A stretch of DNA of 64,000 bases from Bartonella bacilliformis KC583 (GTDB taxonomy: Bacteria; Pseudomonadota; Alphaproteobacteria; Rhizobiales; Rhizobiaceae), in contig NC_008783.1 of the NCBI RefSeq assembly GCF_000015445.1, positions 1,381,022 through 1,445,021 of the forward strand, read 5' to 3'. Below the pieces are notes generated by a model. It saw only the letters and a list, made by a program, of their open reading frames with translations, was not told the origin of the DNA and did not search any database. A program made the translations under genes and the position numbers. Below, piece after piece: positions 9,570 to 20,000 of the stretch (the first letter of the stretch is position 1; each line of letters opens with the position of its first letter).

Positions 9570-10217
9570 ATGAGAAGTATAATTGGTAAAAAACTCGTCA
9601 TTGCTACGCATAATACCGGTAAATTATACGAAATCACCACATTGGTTGCCCCTTTCGATTTAACAATACAATCAGCAGCAGAGCTTAACCTGCCTGAACC
9701 AAAAGAAACAGGAACAACATTCGAAGAAAATGCTTATATCAAAGCCTTTGCAGCTGCAAAAGCCACGGGACTTCCTGCTCTCTCTGATGATTCAGGCATG
9801 GAAATTGATGCGCTAGGCAATGCCCCAGGAGTTTATACAGCTAATTGGGCTATGCAACCCGATGGTACGCGTGATTTTTCAAAAGCCATGCAAAAAGTAG
9901 AAAATGAACTGCAAAAAATCGGAGCCGTTGAAAAAAACCAAAGAAAAGGCCGATTTGTATCTGTCATCTGTGTTGCATGGCCTGACGGCTACGCGGATTA
10001 TTTTCGCGGTAGCATTGATGGCACATTCATTTGGCCACCACGCGGAAATAAAGGTTTTGGCTTTGATCCCATTTTTTTACCAGATGGGTACGACAATAGC
10101 TTTGGAGAAATGTCAACAGAGCAAAAACATGGTTGGCAACTCAATGATGAGATACCTCTTTCACATCGCGCACGTGCTTTCAAGCTTTTTGCGGAAAGTC
10201 TTTTGGTAATTTCATGA
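9570..10217 (+). CDS. rdgB: dITP/XTP pyrophosphatase (RdgB/HAM1 family)
   Basis: A 215-residue housecleaning enzyme that hydrolyses non-canonical purine nucleoside triphosphates (dITP, XTP) to the monophosphate, keeping them out of DNA. Family motifs are present: the N-terminal ATHNTGKL substrate loop, [10 protein letters not shown], the catalytic-metal region [22 protein letters not shown], the GFGFDPIF segment, and the C-terminal LSHRARAF motif. The ATG has a good AGGAGA upstream. The stop overlaps the hemW start (ATGA), so the two are translationally coupled. Confidence 0.97.
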   Translation: MRSIIGKKLVIATHNTGKLYEITTLVAPFDLTIQSAAELNLPEPKETGTTFEENAYIKAFAAAKATGLPALSDDSGMEIDALGNAPGVYTANWAMQPDGTRDFSKAMQKVENELQKIGAVEKNQRKGRFVSVICVAWPDGYADYFRGSIDGTFIWPPRGNKGFGFDPIFLPDGYDNSFGEMSTEQKHGWQLNDEIPLSHRARAFKLFAESLLVIS

Positions 10218-11392
10218 TTGAACCTTTTGGTATTTACATCCATTGGCCCTTTTGTACTGCTAAATGTCCTTATTGTGATTTCAACTCGCACGTTCGCGTC
10301 AAGGGTGTAAATCAACAACATTTTGTAAAAGCTTTTGAACGCGAAATGACAACACAATATCATGAGATAGGCCCACGTCATATTACCAGTATTTTTATCG
10401 GAGGGGGCACTCCTTCCTTGATGACTCCTCACACAGTCGATGCCTTATTACAATCTGTTGCCAAAAACTGGACAATCGATGATAAAATCGAAATTACCCT
10501 TGAAGCCAATCCTTCCAGTGTGGAAGCAGAGCGCTTTCATGGCTACCGTACAGCAGGAGTCAACCGTTTATCTTTAGGTGTACAAGCACTCAATGATAAA
10601 GCACTGCAACAACTTGGCCGTCTCCATGATGTTAAACAGGCCCTTCATGCTATTAATTTAGCACGCAAAATCTTTCCACGTCTCTCCTTTGACCTTATTT
10701 ATGCTCGCCCTGAGCAAACGCTTAAACAATGGAAAGATGAACTTCTACAAGCTATTGATCTGGCCGCAGACCATCTTTCCCTTTATCAACTCACCATTGA
10801 AAAAGGAACCGCCTTTAAGCGGCTTCATGCTGAAGGAAAGCTTATCCTCCCCGAGCCAGAATTAGCAGCAGACCTTTATAATCTTACTCAAGAAATAACA
10901 GCACTACACGGCCTTCCCGCCTATGAAATTTCAAATCATGCAATTTCTGGTGCAGAATCGCGTCATAATCTTCTTTATTGGCGTTATCACGAATATGCAG
11001 GTTTTGGCCCAGGTGCACATGGACGCTTTACGAAACATTCCCTTGCCCTTTCAGAAAGGCCCTCATCTCAACAGACCCGTCATGTGACAATTAATGAAAA
11101 ACATCCCGAACGTTGGCTCAAATTAGTAGACACAAAAGGTCATGGTTGCATTGAAACAGAAGAATTAACAGGAGAGCAACAAGCTGATGAAATGCTGCTT
11201 ATGGGTTTGCGTCTTTCAGAAGGCTTTGATCTTACACGTTATGAAACTTTAAGCACCAAAAGCGTATCGTCAGAAAAACTCACTAATCTACAACAACAAG
11301 GATTAGTAGAAATGATTGATAACCAGCGCTTAAAAGTGACGAAGACAGGGCGCATCCTGCTTGACCATATAATCAGCCAACTAGCTCATTAA
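10214..11392 (+). CDS. hemW: Radical SAM protein HemW (heme chaperone, HemN-like)
   Basis: A 392-residue radical SAM protein formerly annotated as oxygen-independent coproporphyrinogen oxidase; HemW proteins bind heme and are thought to deliver it to membrane enzymes. The [4Fe-4S] motif is [10 protein letters not shown] (CxxxCxxC) near residue 14, the form with one Cys fewer than true HemN. The SAM-binding GGGTPSLM and the HemW-type [10 protein letters not shown] and YEISNHA segments follow. The HemN C-terminal wing is present. Its start overlaps rdgB by four bases, a common alphaproteobacterial rdgB-hemW pair. Confidence 0.95.
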   Translation: MIEPFGIYIHWPFCTAKCPYCDFNSHVRVKGVNQQHFVKAFEREMTTQYHEIGPRHITSIFIGGGTPSLMTPHTVDALLQSVAKNWTIDDKIEITLEANPSSVEAERFHGYRTAGVNRLSLGVQALNDKALQQLGRLHDVKQALHAINLARKIFPRLSFDLIYARPEQTLKQWKDELLQAIDLAADHLSLYQLTIEKGTAFKRLHAEGKLILPEPELAADLYNLTQEITALHGLPAYEISNHAISGAESRHNLLYWRYHEYAGFGPGAHGRFTKHSLALSERPSSQQTRHVTINEKHPERWLKLVDTKGHGCIETEELTGEQQADEMLLMGLRLSEGFDLTRYETLSTKSVSSEKLTNLQQQGLVEMIDNQRLKVTKTGRILLDHIISQLAH

Positions 11393-11439
11393 AATTTCCA
11401 AAATTGCAACCTACCATTGCACCCGTAGTGATCACTTTT

Positions 11440-12612
11440 TTACGCAAAAAAATCAATGATAAAACGTTCATAAATAACCGTGAGGCTTTCCATAGCATCA
11501 AGAGTGACACATTCGTCTACCATATGCATCGTGTTCCCTGGTAAACCAAATTCAACGACTGGACAGTAATCTTTAATAAACCGCGCATCGGAAGTACCAC
11601 CAGAAGTTGAACATTCTGGTCTTTTTCCTGTCACTATTTCAATAGCATTCGACAATATTTCAATTAAGTGATCATTTTTGATCAAGAAAACACTGCCTAA
11701 ATTTTGTATCCATTCAAGCTGATAATAGGGGTATTGATTGCTATTATTTTCCGAATGCACCAAAGCAAGACGCTTTTCAATTTCGGCAATCAGCGCTTCC
11801 TTTGTCCAAAGATCATTGTAGCGAATATTAAAACGAATTACTGTTTGCGCTGGAATAATATTGGTAGCAGAATTTCCTGTATCAATAGTTGTCAATTCCA
11901 GATTACTTGCTTGAAAATTCTTTGTTCCTTGGTCCAAAGCAGTATCTGTCAACGCCTGAATCAGTTTATGTGCTAAAGGCAATGGGTTAGCCGCGCGCTC
12001 AGGAAACGCAACATGTCCCTGCCGACCTTTAACTGTAATGATGCCAGAAATTGATCCCCGACGACCAATCTTAATCATATCACCAACACGTTTTACACTT
12101 GTTGGTTCACCGACAATGGCTGCATTCCATTTTTCGCCTTTTTGTGCTGCCCATTTTAGAAGTTTTACTGTACCATTAATAGCGGGACCTTCTTCATCGC
12201 CTGTAATCAAAAGACTCACAGCCCCTTTTATAGGTTGTTTTTCAAGAACTCGGGCCAGTGCTGCGATAAAACAAGCTATTGCGCCCTTCATATCAACAGC
12301 ACCTCGCCCATATATTTTACCCTGATTAATTATCCCCTCAAAAGGAGGATACATCCAATTATCTAATTCACCAGGTGGCACAACATCACTATGGCCAGCA
12401 AACATAAGATGCGGCCCCTTATTCCCCATCTTCGCATATAAATTTTCAACATCTGCTGTATTTTTATCTGAAAAAATGGGACGCTCAACACTAAATCCCA
12501 TTTTTCTTAAAAACTGTTCCAAAATTGATAAAGCGCCAGCTTCATTAGGCGTAATAGAGGGACAACGAATAAGCGCCTGTAACAACTGGACAGGATCTGT
12601 AAGGACAGGCAT
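11440..12612 (-). CDS. dapE: Succinyl-diaminopimelate desuccinylase
   Basis: A 390-residue dinuclear zinc amidohydrolase (M20 family) that makes LL-diaminopimelate for lysine and peptidoglycan. Visible motifs are the first metal His in [11 protein letters not shown], the bridging Asp in GAVDMKGAI, the catalytic/metal pair in GDEEGPA, the dimerisation-domain His in GRQGHVAFP, and the late [11 protein letters not shown] and [12 protein letters not shown] metal-binding segments. Length matches the family. It ends convergently with hemW about 50 bases away. The ribosome binding site is weak (GGAAAA). Confidence 0.96.
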   Translation of the reverse strand: MPVLTDPVQLLQALIRCPSITPNEAGALSILEQFLRKMGFSVERPIFSDKNTADVENLYAKMGNKGPHLMFAGHSDVVPPGELDNWMYPPFEGIINQGKIYGRGAVDMKGAIACFIAALARVLEKQPIKGAVSLLITGDEEGPAINGTVKLLKWAAQKGEKWNAAIVGEPTSVKRVGDMIKIGRRGSISGIITVKGRQGHVAFPERAANPLPLAHKLIQALTDTALDQGTKNFQASNLELTTIDTGNSATNIIPAQTVIRFNIRYNDLWTKEALIAEIEKRLALVHSENNSNQYPYYQLEWIQNLGSVFLIKNDHLIEILSNAIEIVTGKRPECSTSGGTSDARFIKDYCPVVEFGLPGNTMHMVDECVTLDAMESLTVIYERFIIDFFA

Positions 12613-12730
12613 GAGAATTTTTCCGATCTGAACTAAAGGCTATAAAATGTTAAGATGAATTACAAAAAAGATAAAGTAAAAACATTGTAAAACCTCAAAA
12701 ATGCTCCTGTATATTATCTCATATTATCCA

Positions 12731-13462
12731 CTATCCGTGAAAATTGATCCTATGCAATGTATAACCATTTTTCCTCAACCAAGTGCGATACATTTTATAA
12801 CCAGAGCAAAGTCTTTCACAAAGGGTCCAAAATTTCTCCCCATGATTCATTTCGATAAGGTGAGCTACCTCATGTGCCACAACATATTCAACAACTTCTT
12901 TTGGTGCCATAATAAGGCGCCATGAAAAAGAGAGACGCCCATCTGTTGAACAAGATCCCCAACGGCTTTTTATATCTTTATAATGGATTGATTTGACCTT
13001 GCGCCCCACCTTATATGCATAATGAGCTACCAACGGCGTTATTGTGATCTCAGCCTGTTTTTTCAAAAAATCCGCAACACGCCTTGGTAAATATTCTAAT
13101 TGACTATAGATGATGATTTGCGGTTTTTGTTCTCCATTACCTGAAACAACTTCAACGACCCCACGCCCTTCTTTACGTGTTACGATGTGTGAAACGCCTA
13201 ATAAGGGAATCGTTGCACCTTCTTTAATATGCAAATTTTCGCAAGAAATGGACAAACGAGCAAGGCGTTCTTCAATCCAAAACTGATGCTTTTCAATAAA
13301 ACGCTGCACCGCACAGGAACTTACCGCCGGCGGTATTGTCAGGCTAATCCTCTGCCCACTTGCATCAATACGCAATGTAAAACGGCGTGCTCTTCGGTGT
13401 TCTCGCACCCGTAAAGGGACAATGCGATCACAGAAAATAAAATTCCGTTCATAAACCGCCAT
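12731..13462 (-). CDS. YgjP-like metallopeptidase (DUF45, SprT-like fold)
   Basis: A 243-residue predicted zinc metallopeptidase of the YgjP/DUF45 family. The HExxH active site is VAHEVAHLIEMNHGEKFW, with the downstream His of the family; the preceding SRWGSCSTDGRLSFSWRL segment is the other family hallmark. N-terminal charged strands (REHRRARRFTLRI) are typical. The physiological substrate of this family is not established. It lies between dapE and the alpha/beta hydrolase on the same strand, with modest gaps. Confidence 0.85.
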   Translation of the reverse strand: MAVYERNFIFCDRIVPLRVREHRRARRFTLRIDASGQRISLTIPPAVSSCAVQRFIEKHQFWIEERLARLSISCENLHIKEGATIPLLGVSHIVTRKEGRGVVEVVSGNGEQKPQIIIYSQLEYLPRRVADFLKKQAEITITPLVAHYAYKVGRKVKSIHYKDIKSRWGSCSTDGRLSFSWRLIMAPKEVVEYVVAHEVAHLIEMNHGEKFWTLCERLCSGYKMYRTWLRKNGYTLHRINFHG

Positions 13463-13517
13463 ACATTACGTCTTTAATAACCAAATCAATGTTTTTGATA
13501 ATAAATGAAACTCGCTT

Positions 13518-14297
13518 TTATTCTGCGTTAATCTGGTCAATCAATGACATCAATATTTTTTCAAAGCAATTCAAATCTTGCGGACGTGAAAACCGATGAT
13601 CTGCATCACGAACAAGTGTCAATGTTACATTATTTAAAGGTAAATAATCAAGTAAACCTAGTGTATGTTGATAAGGAACCTCTTCATCTTGCATCCCTTG
13701 CAAAATATGAATTGGACACCCAACATCAATACACCCTTTCATAACCCTGTTGTTTCGCCCATCCTCAATCAATGCTTTTGTAAACGGTGTTGGTTCCAAA
13801 CCATAAGCTGAAGGCCATTCAAAATAACCTTTTTCTTCTAAAGCCTTCCATTCTTCTGTACCCAAAGCCGGTTCAATCAAATTTTGTGTAAAATCAGGAG
13901 CAGGTGCAATCAACACCATACCAGCTAGTGCCTTTTTTTTCTCTGCCAACATCATAGCGAGTTTTATGGCGATCCATCCTCCCATAGAGGAACCAATCAA
14001 AATTTGTGGTCCCTCACAATAAGCTTCAAACACAGCTAAACTCTCTTTCACCCAACGTGAAATGGTTCCTTGAAAAAAATCCCCTTCAGATTCTCCATGG
14101 CCAGAATAATCAAAACGTAAACAAGATAAATCATTTTTTTGAGCAAAAGCATCAACAGTCATCGCTTTGCTCCCCAGCATATCGGATCGATAACCAGATA
14201 ACCAAACTACTCCTGGAGAACGATTACCTTTGCGATAACGTACAGCAAGAGCTGTATTATCAAACGAAAAAAATTGGCAAAGAGTATTTTGATCCAT
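13518..14297 (-). CDS. Alpha/beta hydrolase
   Basis: A 259-residue alpha/beta hydrolase. The nucleophile elbow is IGSSMGGW (GxSxGG, Ser nucleophile), after an oxyanion-type VVWLSGYRSDM segment; the acid is probably in the QDEEVPYQHT loop and the His in DADHRFSRP. No signal peptide is seen, so it is probably cytoplasmic. I chose the ATG at 14297 because AAGGAAAG stands just upstream; a longer frame from 14363 has no ribosome binding site. The precise substrate is unknown; proteins of this type are often annotated as esterases or palmitoyl-thioesterase-like hydrolases. Confidence 0.85.
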   Translation of the reverse strand: MDQNTLCQFFSFDNTALAVRYRKGNRSPGVVWLSGYRSDMLGSKAMTVDAFAQKNDLSCLRFDYSGHGESEGDFFQGTISRWVKESLAVFEAYCEGPQILIGSSMGGWIAIKLAMMLAEKKKALAGMVLIAPAPDFTQNLIEPALGTEEWKALEEKGYFEWPSAYGLEPTPFTKALIEDGRNNRVMKGCIDVGCPIHILQGMQDEEVPYQHTLGLLDYLPLNNVTLTLVRDADHRFSRPQDLNCFEKILMSLIDQINAE

Positions 14298-14455
14298 TAT
14301 TGTCTTTCCTTGAATAAGATACCTTGTTAATAAAAAACTACTATCTTTGAAAAAATAAATCAAAAGCGTTTATCAAAAGCCTGAAAAAAGCATCAATTCT
14401 AGTTGTTTTTTCAGACATAATTGTATATTAAAATCTTCAATAATTAATCAAAATT

Positions 14456-14461
14456 AAGGAG
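14456..14461 (+). promoter_or_regulatory. Ribosome binding site that fixes the ATT start of infC
   Basis: AAGGAG lies 8 bases before ATT at 14470, ideal spacing. The first in-frame ATG (14488) is 26 bases away, too far. This decides the start of infC. Confidence 0.8.
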
Positions 14462-14469
14462 CATAAATC

Positions 14470-15009
14470 ATTCGCCGGCCGTTTAAAATGACGCCTAATC
14501 AAAAAGATGGGCCACGTTCAAATCAAGAAATTCGAGTTCCTTGCATTCAACTTATTAATGATGAGGGACAAAATCAAGGAATAGTTTCGACACAAGAAGC
14601 GCTCGCTATGGCTGCAAATATTGGACTTGATCTCGTTGAGATCGTGCCAAATGCAGAACCGCCTGTGTGTAAGATTGTTGATCTAGGTAAGCTGAAATAT
14701 CAGAATCAAAAAAAAGCAGCTGAAACGCGTAAAAAGCAAAAAATCATCGAGATCAAAGAAATCAAACTGCGACCGAATGTTGACGTCCATGATTATGGAG
14801 TTAAGCTTAAAGCTATCCATCGTTTTATTGAGCATGGCAATAAAGTAAAAATTACTTTGCGTTTCCGTGGTCGTGAAATGGCGCACCAAGATCTTGGAGT
14901 AAAGCTTCTTGAACGAATGAAAGAAGACGTAAGCGAAATTGCTAAAATCGAATCTGAGCCAAAACTTGAAAATCGTCAAATGATGATGGTGATCGCACCT
15001 AAATCATAA
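14470..15009 (+). CDS. infC: Translation initiation factor IF-3 (ATT start)
   Basis: A 179-residue IF-3, which binds the 30S subunit, checks the initiator tRNA-start codon pair and keeps subunits apart. It has the N-terminal domain ([27 protein letters not shown]), the lysine-rich linker ([11 protein letters not shown]) and the C-terminal domain with [15 protein letters not shown]. Starting at ATT restores the conserved N terminus (M)RRPFKMTP seen in alphaproteobacterial IF-3; an ATG at 14488 would lose six residues. Rare AUU starts underlie IF-3 self-regulation in E. coli. The usual rpmI-rplT partners are not downstream; an ABC exporter follows. Confidence 0.93.
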   Translation: MRRPFKMTPNQKDGPRSNQEIRVPCIQLINDEGQNQGIVSTQEALAMAANIGLDLVEIVPNAEPPVCKIVDLGKLKYQNQKKAAETRKKQKIIEIKEIKLRPNVDVHDYGVKLKAIHRFIEHGNKVKITLRFRGREMAHQDLGVKLLERMKEDVSEIAKIESEPKLENRQMMMVIAPKS

Positions 15010-15227
15010 TTCAAAAGGCGCATTTATAAACTTCATTCAGCACGCAAACGCATGGTCTTAAAAATATAATATGCTATTTAAAGTGTTTGAGTAATTTTTG
15101 AGAATTAATTAATCGATGCATAAAATCTCTTTATACAAAGCGCTCTTTGTTTGCCAGAAAAGTTAAATCTTTTCCATAGAGGATATCTAATCTTGTCTAG
15201 AATAATGATAGAGGATACAAGTGTTTT

Positions 15228-16994
15228 ATGGTAAAAAAACAAACATCCTCTTTCGATAAGCATCTTATTACCCGCCTTTTGCGAGAAAATTTTCAAAAAC
15301 ATGTGCACTGGTACAGTGCCGCGATTGTTTCAATGATTATCATTTCCTTAACCACTGCGACTAGTGCGTGGATCATGCGCGATGTTGTCAATCATATTAT
15401 TGATGCAAAAAATTTTAATGTAATTATTTTCATTTCCGGTGCTATTGCTTTCATTTTTACTCTTAAAGGAATTGCAACCTTTGCTCAAACCTATTTTCTT
15501 AGCAAAGCAGGCAATAGTATTGTTGCTGAACAACAACGCAAAATTTACGCCAGACTTATGCAACAAGGAGTTTCCTTTTACCATAATAATACCTCATCTG
15601 ATCTTCTTATTCGTGTAACCCACAACGCGACAGAAGCCCGTATTGTTATTGACACAATTATCACAACTTTTGTGCGTGACTTACTTTCTGTTATTGGGCT
15701 CCTGTTTGTTATGTTCATTCAAAATTTTACATTAATGACTATTAGTTTAACTGTTGGGCCATTAGCATTTTTAGGGGTTCGAATAGCCTTAAAGCGCGTG
15801 CGTAACCTTATGGAGAAAGAACTTCATTCGCTTGGTGAAATCATTAAAGTCATGCAAGAAACTGCTATCGGCATTCAAGTGATTAAAGCTTTTTCGCTAG
15901 AAGAATTGATGAAAAAACGCATGAATGAAGCCATTAGTGATGTCGAACAAAAAGCAAATAGTATCTCAACACTTGAAGCTGCAACAAGTCCTATTATGGA
16001 AACACTCGCTGGCATTGCAATCGCTGTTGTTATCTGTTTTTCTGGTTACCTTGCAAACCAACATGCAGGTGTTCAAGGTGAGCTAATGTCTTTTATTGTA
16101 GCTTTACTTCTAGCTTATGAACCTGCCAAAAGATTAGCAAATGTCCGCGTTAAAATTGAATCTGGTTTGGTGAGTATCCGTACAATGTTCGAAATACTCG
16201 ACTACCCCTTAACTGTTATAGAACATAAGAAAGCTAAAAACCTTAATAAAACGCAACATTCTATTCGCTTCGAACATGTTTCTTTCGCCTATAAAGATGA
16301 TCAGGAAGTGCTCAATGATATCAATCTGGAAATAGAAGCAGGAAAAATGACAGCCTTGGTAGGGCCATCTGGTTCAGGAAAATCAACCCTTATTAATCTC
16401 ATTATGCGCCTTTATGACCCTACACAGGGACGTATATTCATCGGTAATCAAGATATCCGCTACATCACATTTCATTCCCTTCGTAATCTCATATCTTATG
16501 TAGGACAGGATACTTTCTTATTCCAAGGCACTATCAAATATAACATCGGACTTGGCAAAGAAGGAGCCAATAACGACGATATTATAAAAGCAGCAAAAGC
16601 GGCCAATGCTCATGATTTTATTATGGATTTTCCGAATGGTTATGATACACAAATAGGTGACAATGGTAATAATCTTTCAGGTGGACAAAGACAACGCATC
16701 GCTATTGCCCGAGCAATGCTTCATGATGGCGAAATCTTGATTCTTGATGAAGCAACAAGCGCTTTGGATTCACATGCTGAAGCACAAATCAATGAAGCCC
16801 TTCATCGCCTTACCAAGGGACGCACGACAATTGTCATCGCCCATCGCCTTTCAACAATTGCCCATGCTCATAAAACTATTGTGATACAAAATGGACAATT
16901 GGTTGAGCAAGGAACTCAGTCAGAATTACTGAAAAAGAAAAACAGTCTTTACAAAAAGCTGCACGATATTCAATTTAAAGAGCAAAAATTGTAA
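15228..16994 (+). CDS. ABC exporter, MsbA-like (ATP-binding and permease half-transporter)
   Basis: A 588-residue half-transporter with six N-terminal membrane helices (about residues 20-310) fused to an ABC ATPase. The nucleotide domain has Walker A GPSGSGKST, a Q loop (YVGQDTFLF), signature LSGGQRQR, Walker B ILILDEAT and the switch His in IVIAHRLS. It is a homodimeric exporter of the MsbA/LipidA-flippase group, likely moving a lipid or other hydrophobic molecule across the inner membrane; the substrate cannot be read from sequence. GAGGAT precedes the ATG by about 10 bases. The tamAB genes converge on it. Confidence 0.88.
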   Translation: MVKKQTSSFDKHLITRLLRENFQKHVHWYSAAIVSMIIISLTTATSAWIMRDVVNHIIDAKNFNVIIFISGAIAFIFTLKGIATFAQTYFLSKAGNSIVAEQQRKIYARLMQQGVSFYHNNTSSDLLIRVTHNATEARIVIDTIITTFVRDLLSVIGLLFVMFIQNFTLMTISLTVGPLAFLGVRIALKRVRNLMEKELHSLGEIIKVMQETAIGIQVIKAFSLEELMKKRMNEAISDVEQKANSISTLEAATSPIMETLAGIAIAVVICFSGYLANQHAGVQGELMSFIVALLLAYEPAKRLANVRVKIESGLVSIRTMFEILDYPLTVIEHKKAKNLNKTQHSIRFEHVSFAYKDDQEVLNDINLEIEAGKMTALVGPSGSGKSTLINLIMRLYDPTQGRIFIGNQDIRYITFHSLRNLISYVGQDTFLFQGTIKYNIGLGKEGANNDDIIKAAKAANAHDFIMDFPNGYDTQIGDNGNNLSGGQRQRIAIARAMLHDGEILILDEATSALDSHAEAQINEALHRLTKGRTTIVIAHRLSTIAHAHKTIVIQNGQLVEQGTQSELLKKKNSLYKKLHDIQFKEQKL

Positions 16995-17019
16995 GTGATC
17001 CTCCTTTAAAATATAATCT

Positions 17020-20000
17020 TTAATAATCCTTCTCATAGAATAGACCAAAACTAGAGTTCTTTTCATTGCATATAGCAGTTTTCATTTTGAAACGGCGTGA
17101 AATATCTAAATTAATTGTTCCTTTTGTTGCCCCATCCGGTCCTGTTTCAAAACCTAGGTAAATATTATCATGGATATAGCGTCCAACACGTAAACCTGTA
17201 TTCCCTTTTTCATCAACAACAATATCAAGATCATCAAGATTAATTTTATTACGTAAAGCGCTTAACAAAGATGCGTTAGTCGCGCCTGCAAGTTCAGCTA
17301 CAGCAGTGGCAAGCTGAGCAATTTGAAAGGCCGATAATTCGCTAAGAGAACGGTTAAAAATTAAACGCGCCAAAACTTCATCCTGCGGCAAAACAGGCTG
17401 TGAAGTAAATTTAATATCGAGATTATCAATAGTTCCGCTTACCGTTACCATGACATTAACATCAGCATTATCACTGTTGGTTACAAAATAAACAGTAGGG
17501 CTAAGATAACCATTAAAGTTTACTCGCCCTTGATCAAAACTGAGACGTCGTGAAAGAATATCAAAACGTCCACGTATCATCTGTAACTCACCAACTGGAT
17601 ATACGTCATGCAATGGACCAGTTAAATTAATATATCCTCCCAACTCAGCATCTAAACCTCGACCACGTACAAAAAACTGATTATTAGCCTTAATTTTCAT
17701 ATTCAAATGTATAAGAGAGAAATCTTGTTCAGAAGCATTGTGATTTTGGCTATCAATTTTAACATTAGCATATTCAAGCGTTTTTCGAATTGGTTTAGTT
17801 AAATTTTTCTGTTTAATATTGAAAAATATATTATTTCGAAAATGGTCAGGAATAAAAATTTCAGCCTTTTCAACGGTAATATCACCACCAAGAACAAGAT
17901 CATCATGTAAAACACGACCAGTTACTGTCATTTCACCTGTTAGGGTTGCCAGAATAGACCCATTATTATAATTAGCACGATTGAGCTTAATCACTAAGTC
18001 TGTTTGCAAATCATTAGAAATACGACCTGTAGCAGAAATAGATCCCCCACTAGATGAAGTAGCATGGGCGCGCTCTAGAATCATATGATCGCCATTTAAT
18101 TTACCCTCAAGTGTTATATCGCGTAGTCCCAAATTTGTTTGTGAATCAGAAAAACTACCATGAGTTACAGAAAATTGACCCACTAATTGTGGTTGCGACA
18201 AAACACCATTAATAGTCGTGTCAACTTCTGCTGTTCCTGTTATATGCGCCCCACGCTCAGCCAAAAATTGATCAATAAAAACGAGAGGCATTGTCCCTTT
18301 AATACTCAATCCTATTCCGGCATCATATAAAGAAACATACCCTTTTACAGCAAAATCCAACTCCTTAGATCCAGTCGCTATCAGATGGTCAATATGAAGT
18401 ATTGATTGTTCATAGGAACCACGAGCATCCATATTAACCGGTACACTCCTCTTATGTGCTGTAGAATAAAAAATTAAATCATGGCCCAAAAATTCAAAAT
18501 GAGCGGATGGATCTTTTAATGTTCCCCTAATATCGATTTTGCCTGTTACCACTCCTCCAAAGGTTTGATTATTCATCAAGCCATTGGCAAAATGTGCAGG
18601 TAAGTTTTTTAAATGAACATGTAAATCAAGCTTGTTGTTTTTTAAAGCTAATGTCCCTTGTGTCTGTGCTTGCAACCCCTCTCCTAACAAATCCGAGTCT
18701 ACAGTAAGGATTCCATCAGTCATTTTTCCCGTAGCAGAAAGCACAAAAGGTGTTATTTTTTTCTCCCGGAGAGCAGCAATCGTCAATCCCTGACCTTTGA
18801 CATCATAGGTTACATCAGGCTTTTCAAAAGGACCGTTCATCAAAACTGTCCCTGTCAAAGTTCCATCAGCACCAAGATCAGGTCTCCACAAATTGGCTAA
18901 AGCAACAGGAATAGCATCCATTGTGAGCTGTAGGTTAAGAGTATCTTGCAAATTTCCTGCAAGCACAATCTTGCCTTCATTGATAGCAAGTCCTAGCTTG
19001 CCTATCGTTACCTCGTCTTCATTAAAAATGATTGTAACCGGCTTGAGTAATGTTGCATGAAAATCGGATTGCTCCACATTTACAGTTTCAAGCTGCACTT
19101 TTCGCTTCACACCCTCTGGCAACCCTTTTGTCACTATAGAACCAGAAAGCTTTGCATCTGCATCATCATGCAACATCGCCTGAACGTGAAAGGCTGTTTG
19201 CCCATGACTACCATTGGCATGAGCGTTTAAATGATTGACCATTATCAACGGTGTCTGAACTTGCTCTGCATTCACAAAGCCTTCAAACTGAATCGTGCCA
19301 AAAGGATCGAATATATTCGCTTGTATCTCTAACTTTTTGATTTCATTTTTCGCAAATATTAAATGATCAATATTGGCTTTTAGATTGACGCTTTGTTTAC
19401 CATTTTGTTCATCAAAAACAACATCCCCTTTCACATCTCCGCTACCTTCTTGCAAGATCAGTGCAGAAATTATTGAAATATCATCAGCATCAATATGCAA
19501 AGTCCCCTTCATAAAGCCTTTAAGCGTTCGCGCAAGATTACCTGTTATACTTGCATAACCTCCTTTAATATCAATATCCTGAAATTTCCAAAGATGATCA
19601 GAATTGTTAAAAGCAACAGATAATTGCAATGGTTTCTCAGCAAAAGTTCCCTCTCCTTTTACAAGACCATTGAAGTAGGAAATGGCCGGCGATGTATTAT
19701 CTATGAGTGCATTGATATTCAGGGTTGCATTTTGCAGTTTTTTGCCCACAAAAAGCGCTTCAGAAACATCAACATGCGTGCTAATCGTTATGAAATTATT
19801 GTGCCCTCTAGCAGCACCCTTTATTGTAGTTGCCCCCACCAATCTTGGATCTAAAATGGCAAGATCGGATATTTGAGCAGAAAAATCCATCTCAGCGTTT
19901 AAATTTGAAAAATGACCATTAGCTCTTACATTTGCGCGTTGATTTTCTAAATGTAAATGACGGATAATCACACCTTTCGTGTTCCGAATAACAGCAGCTG

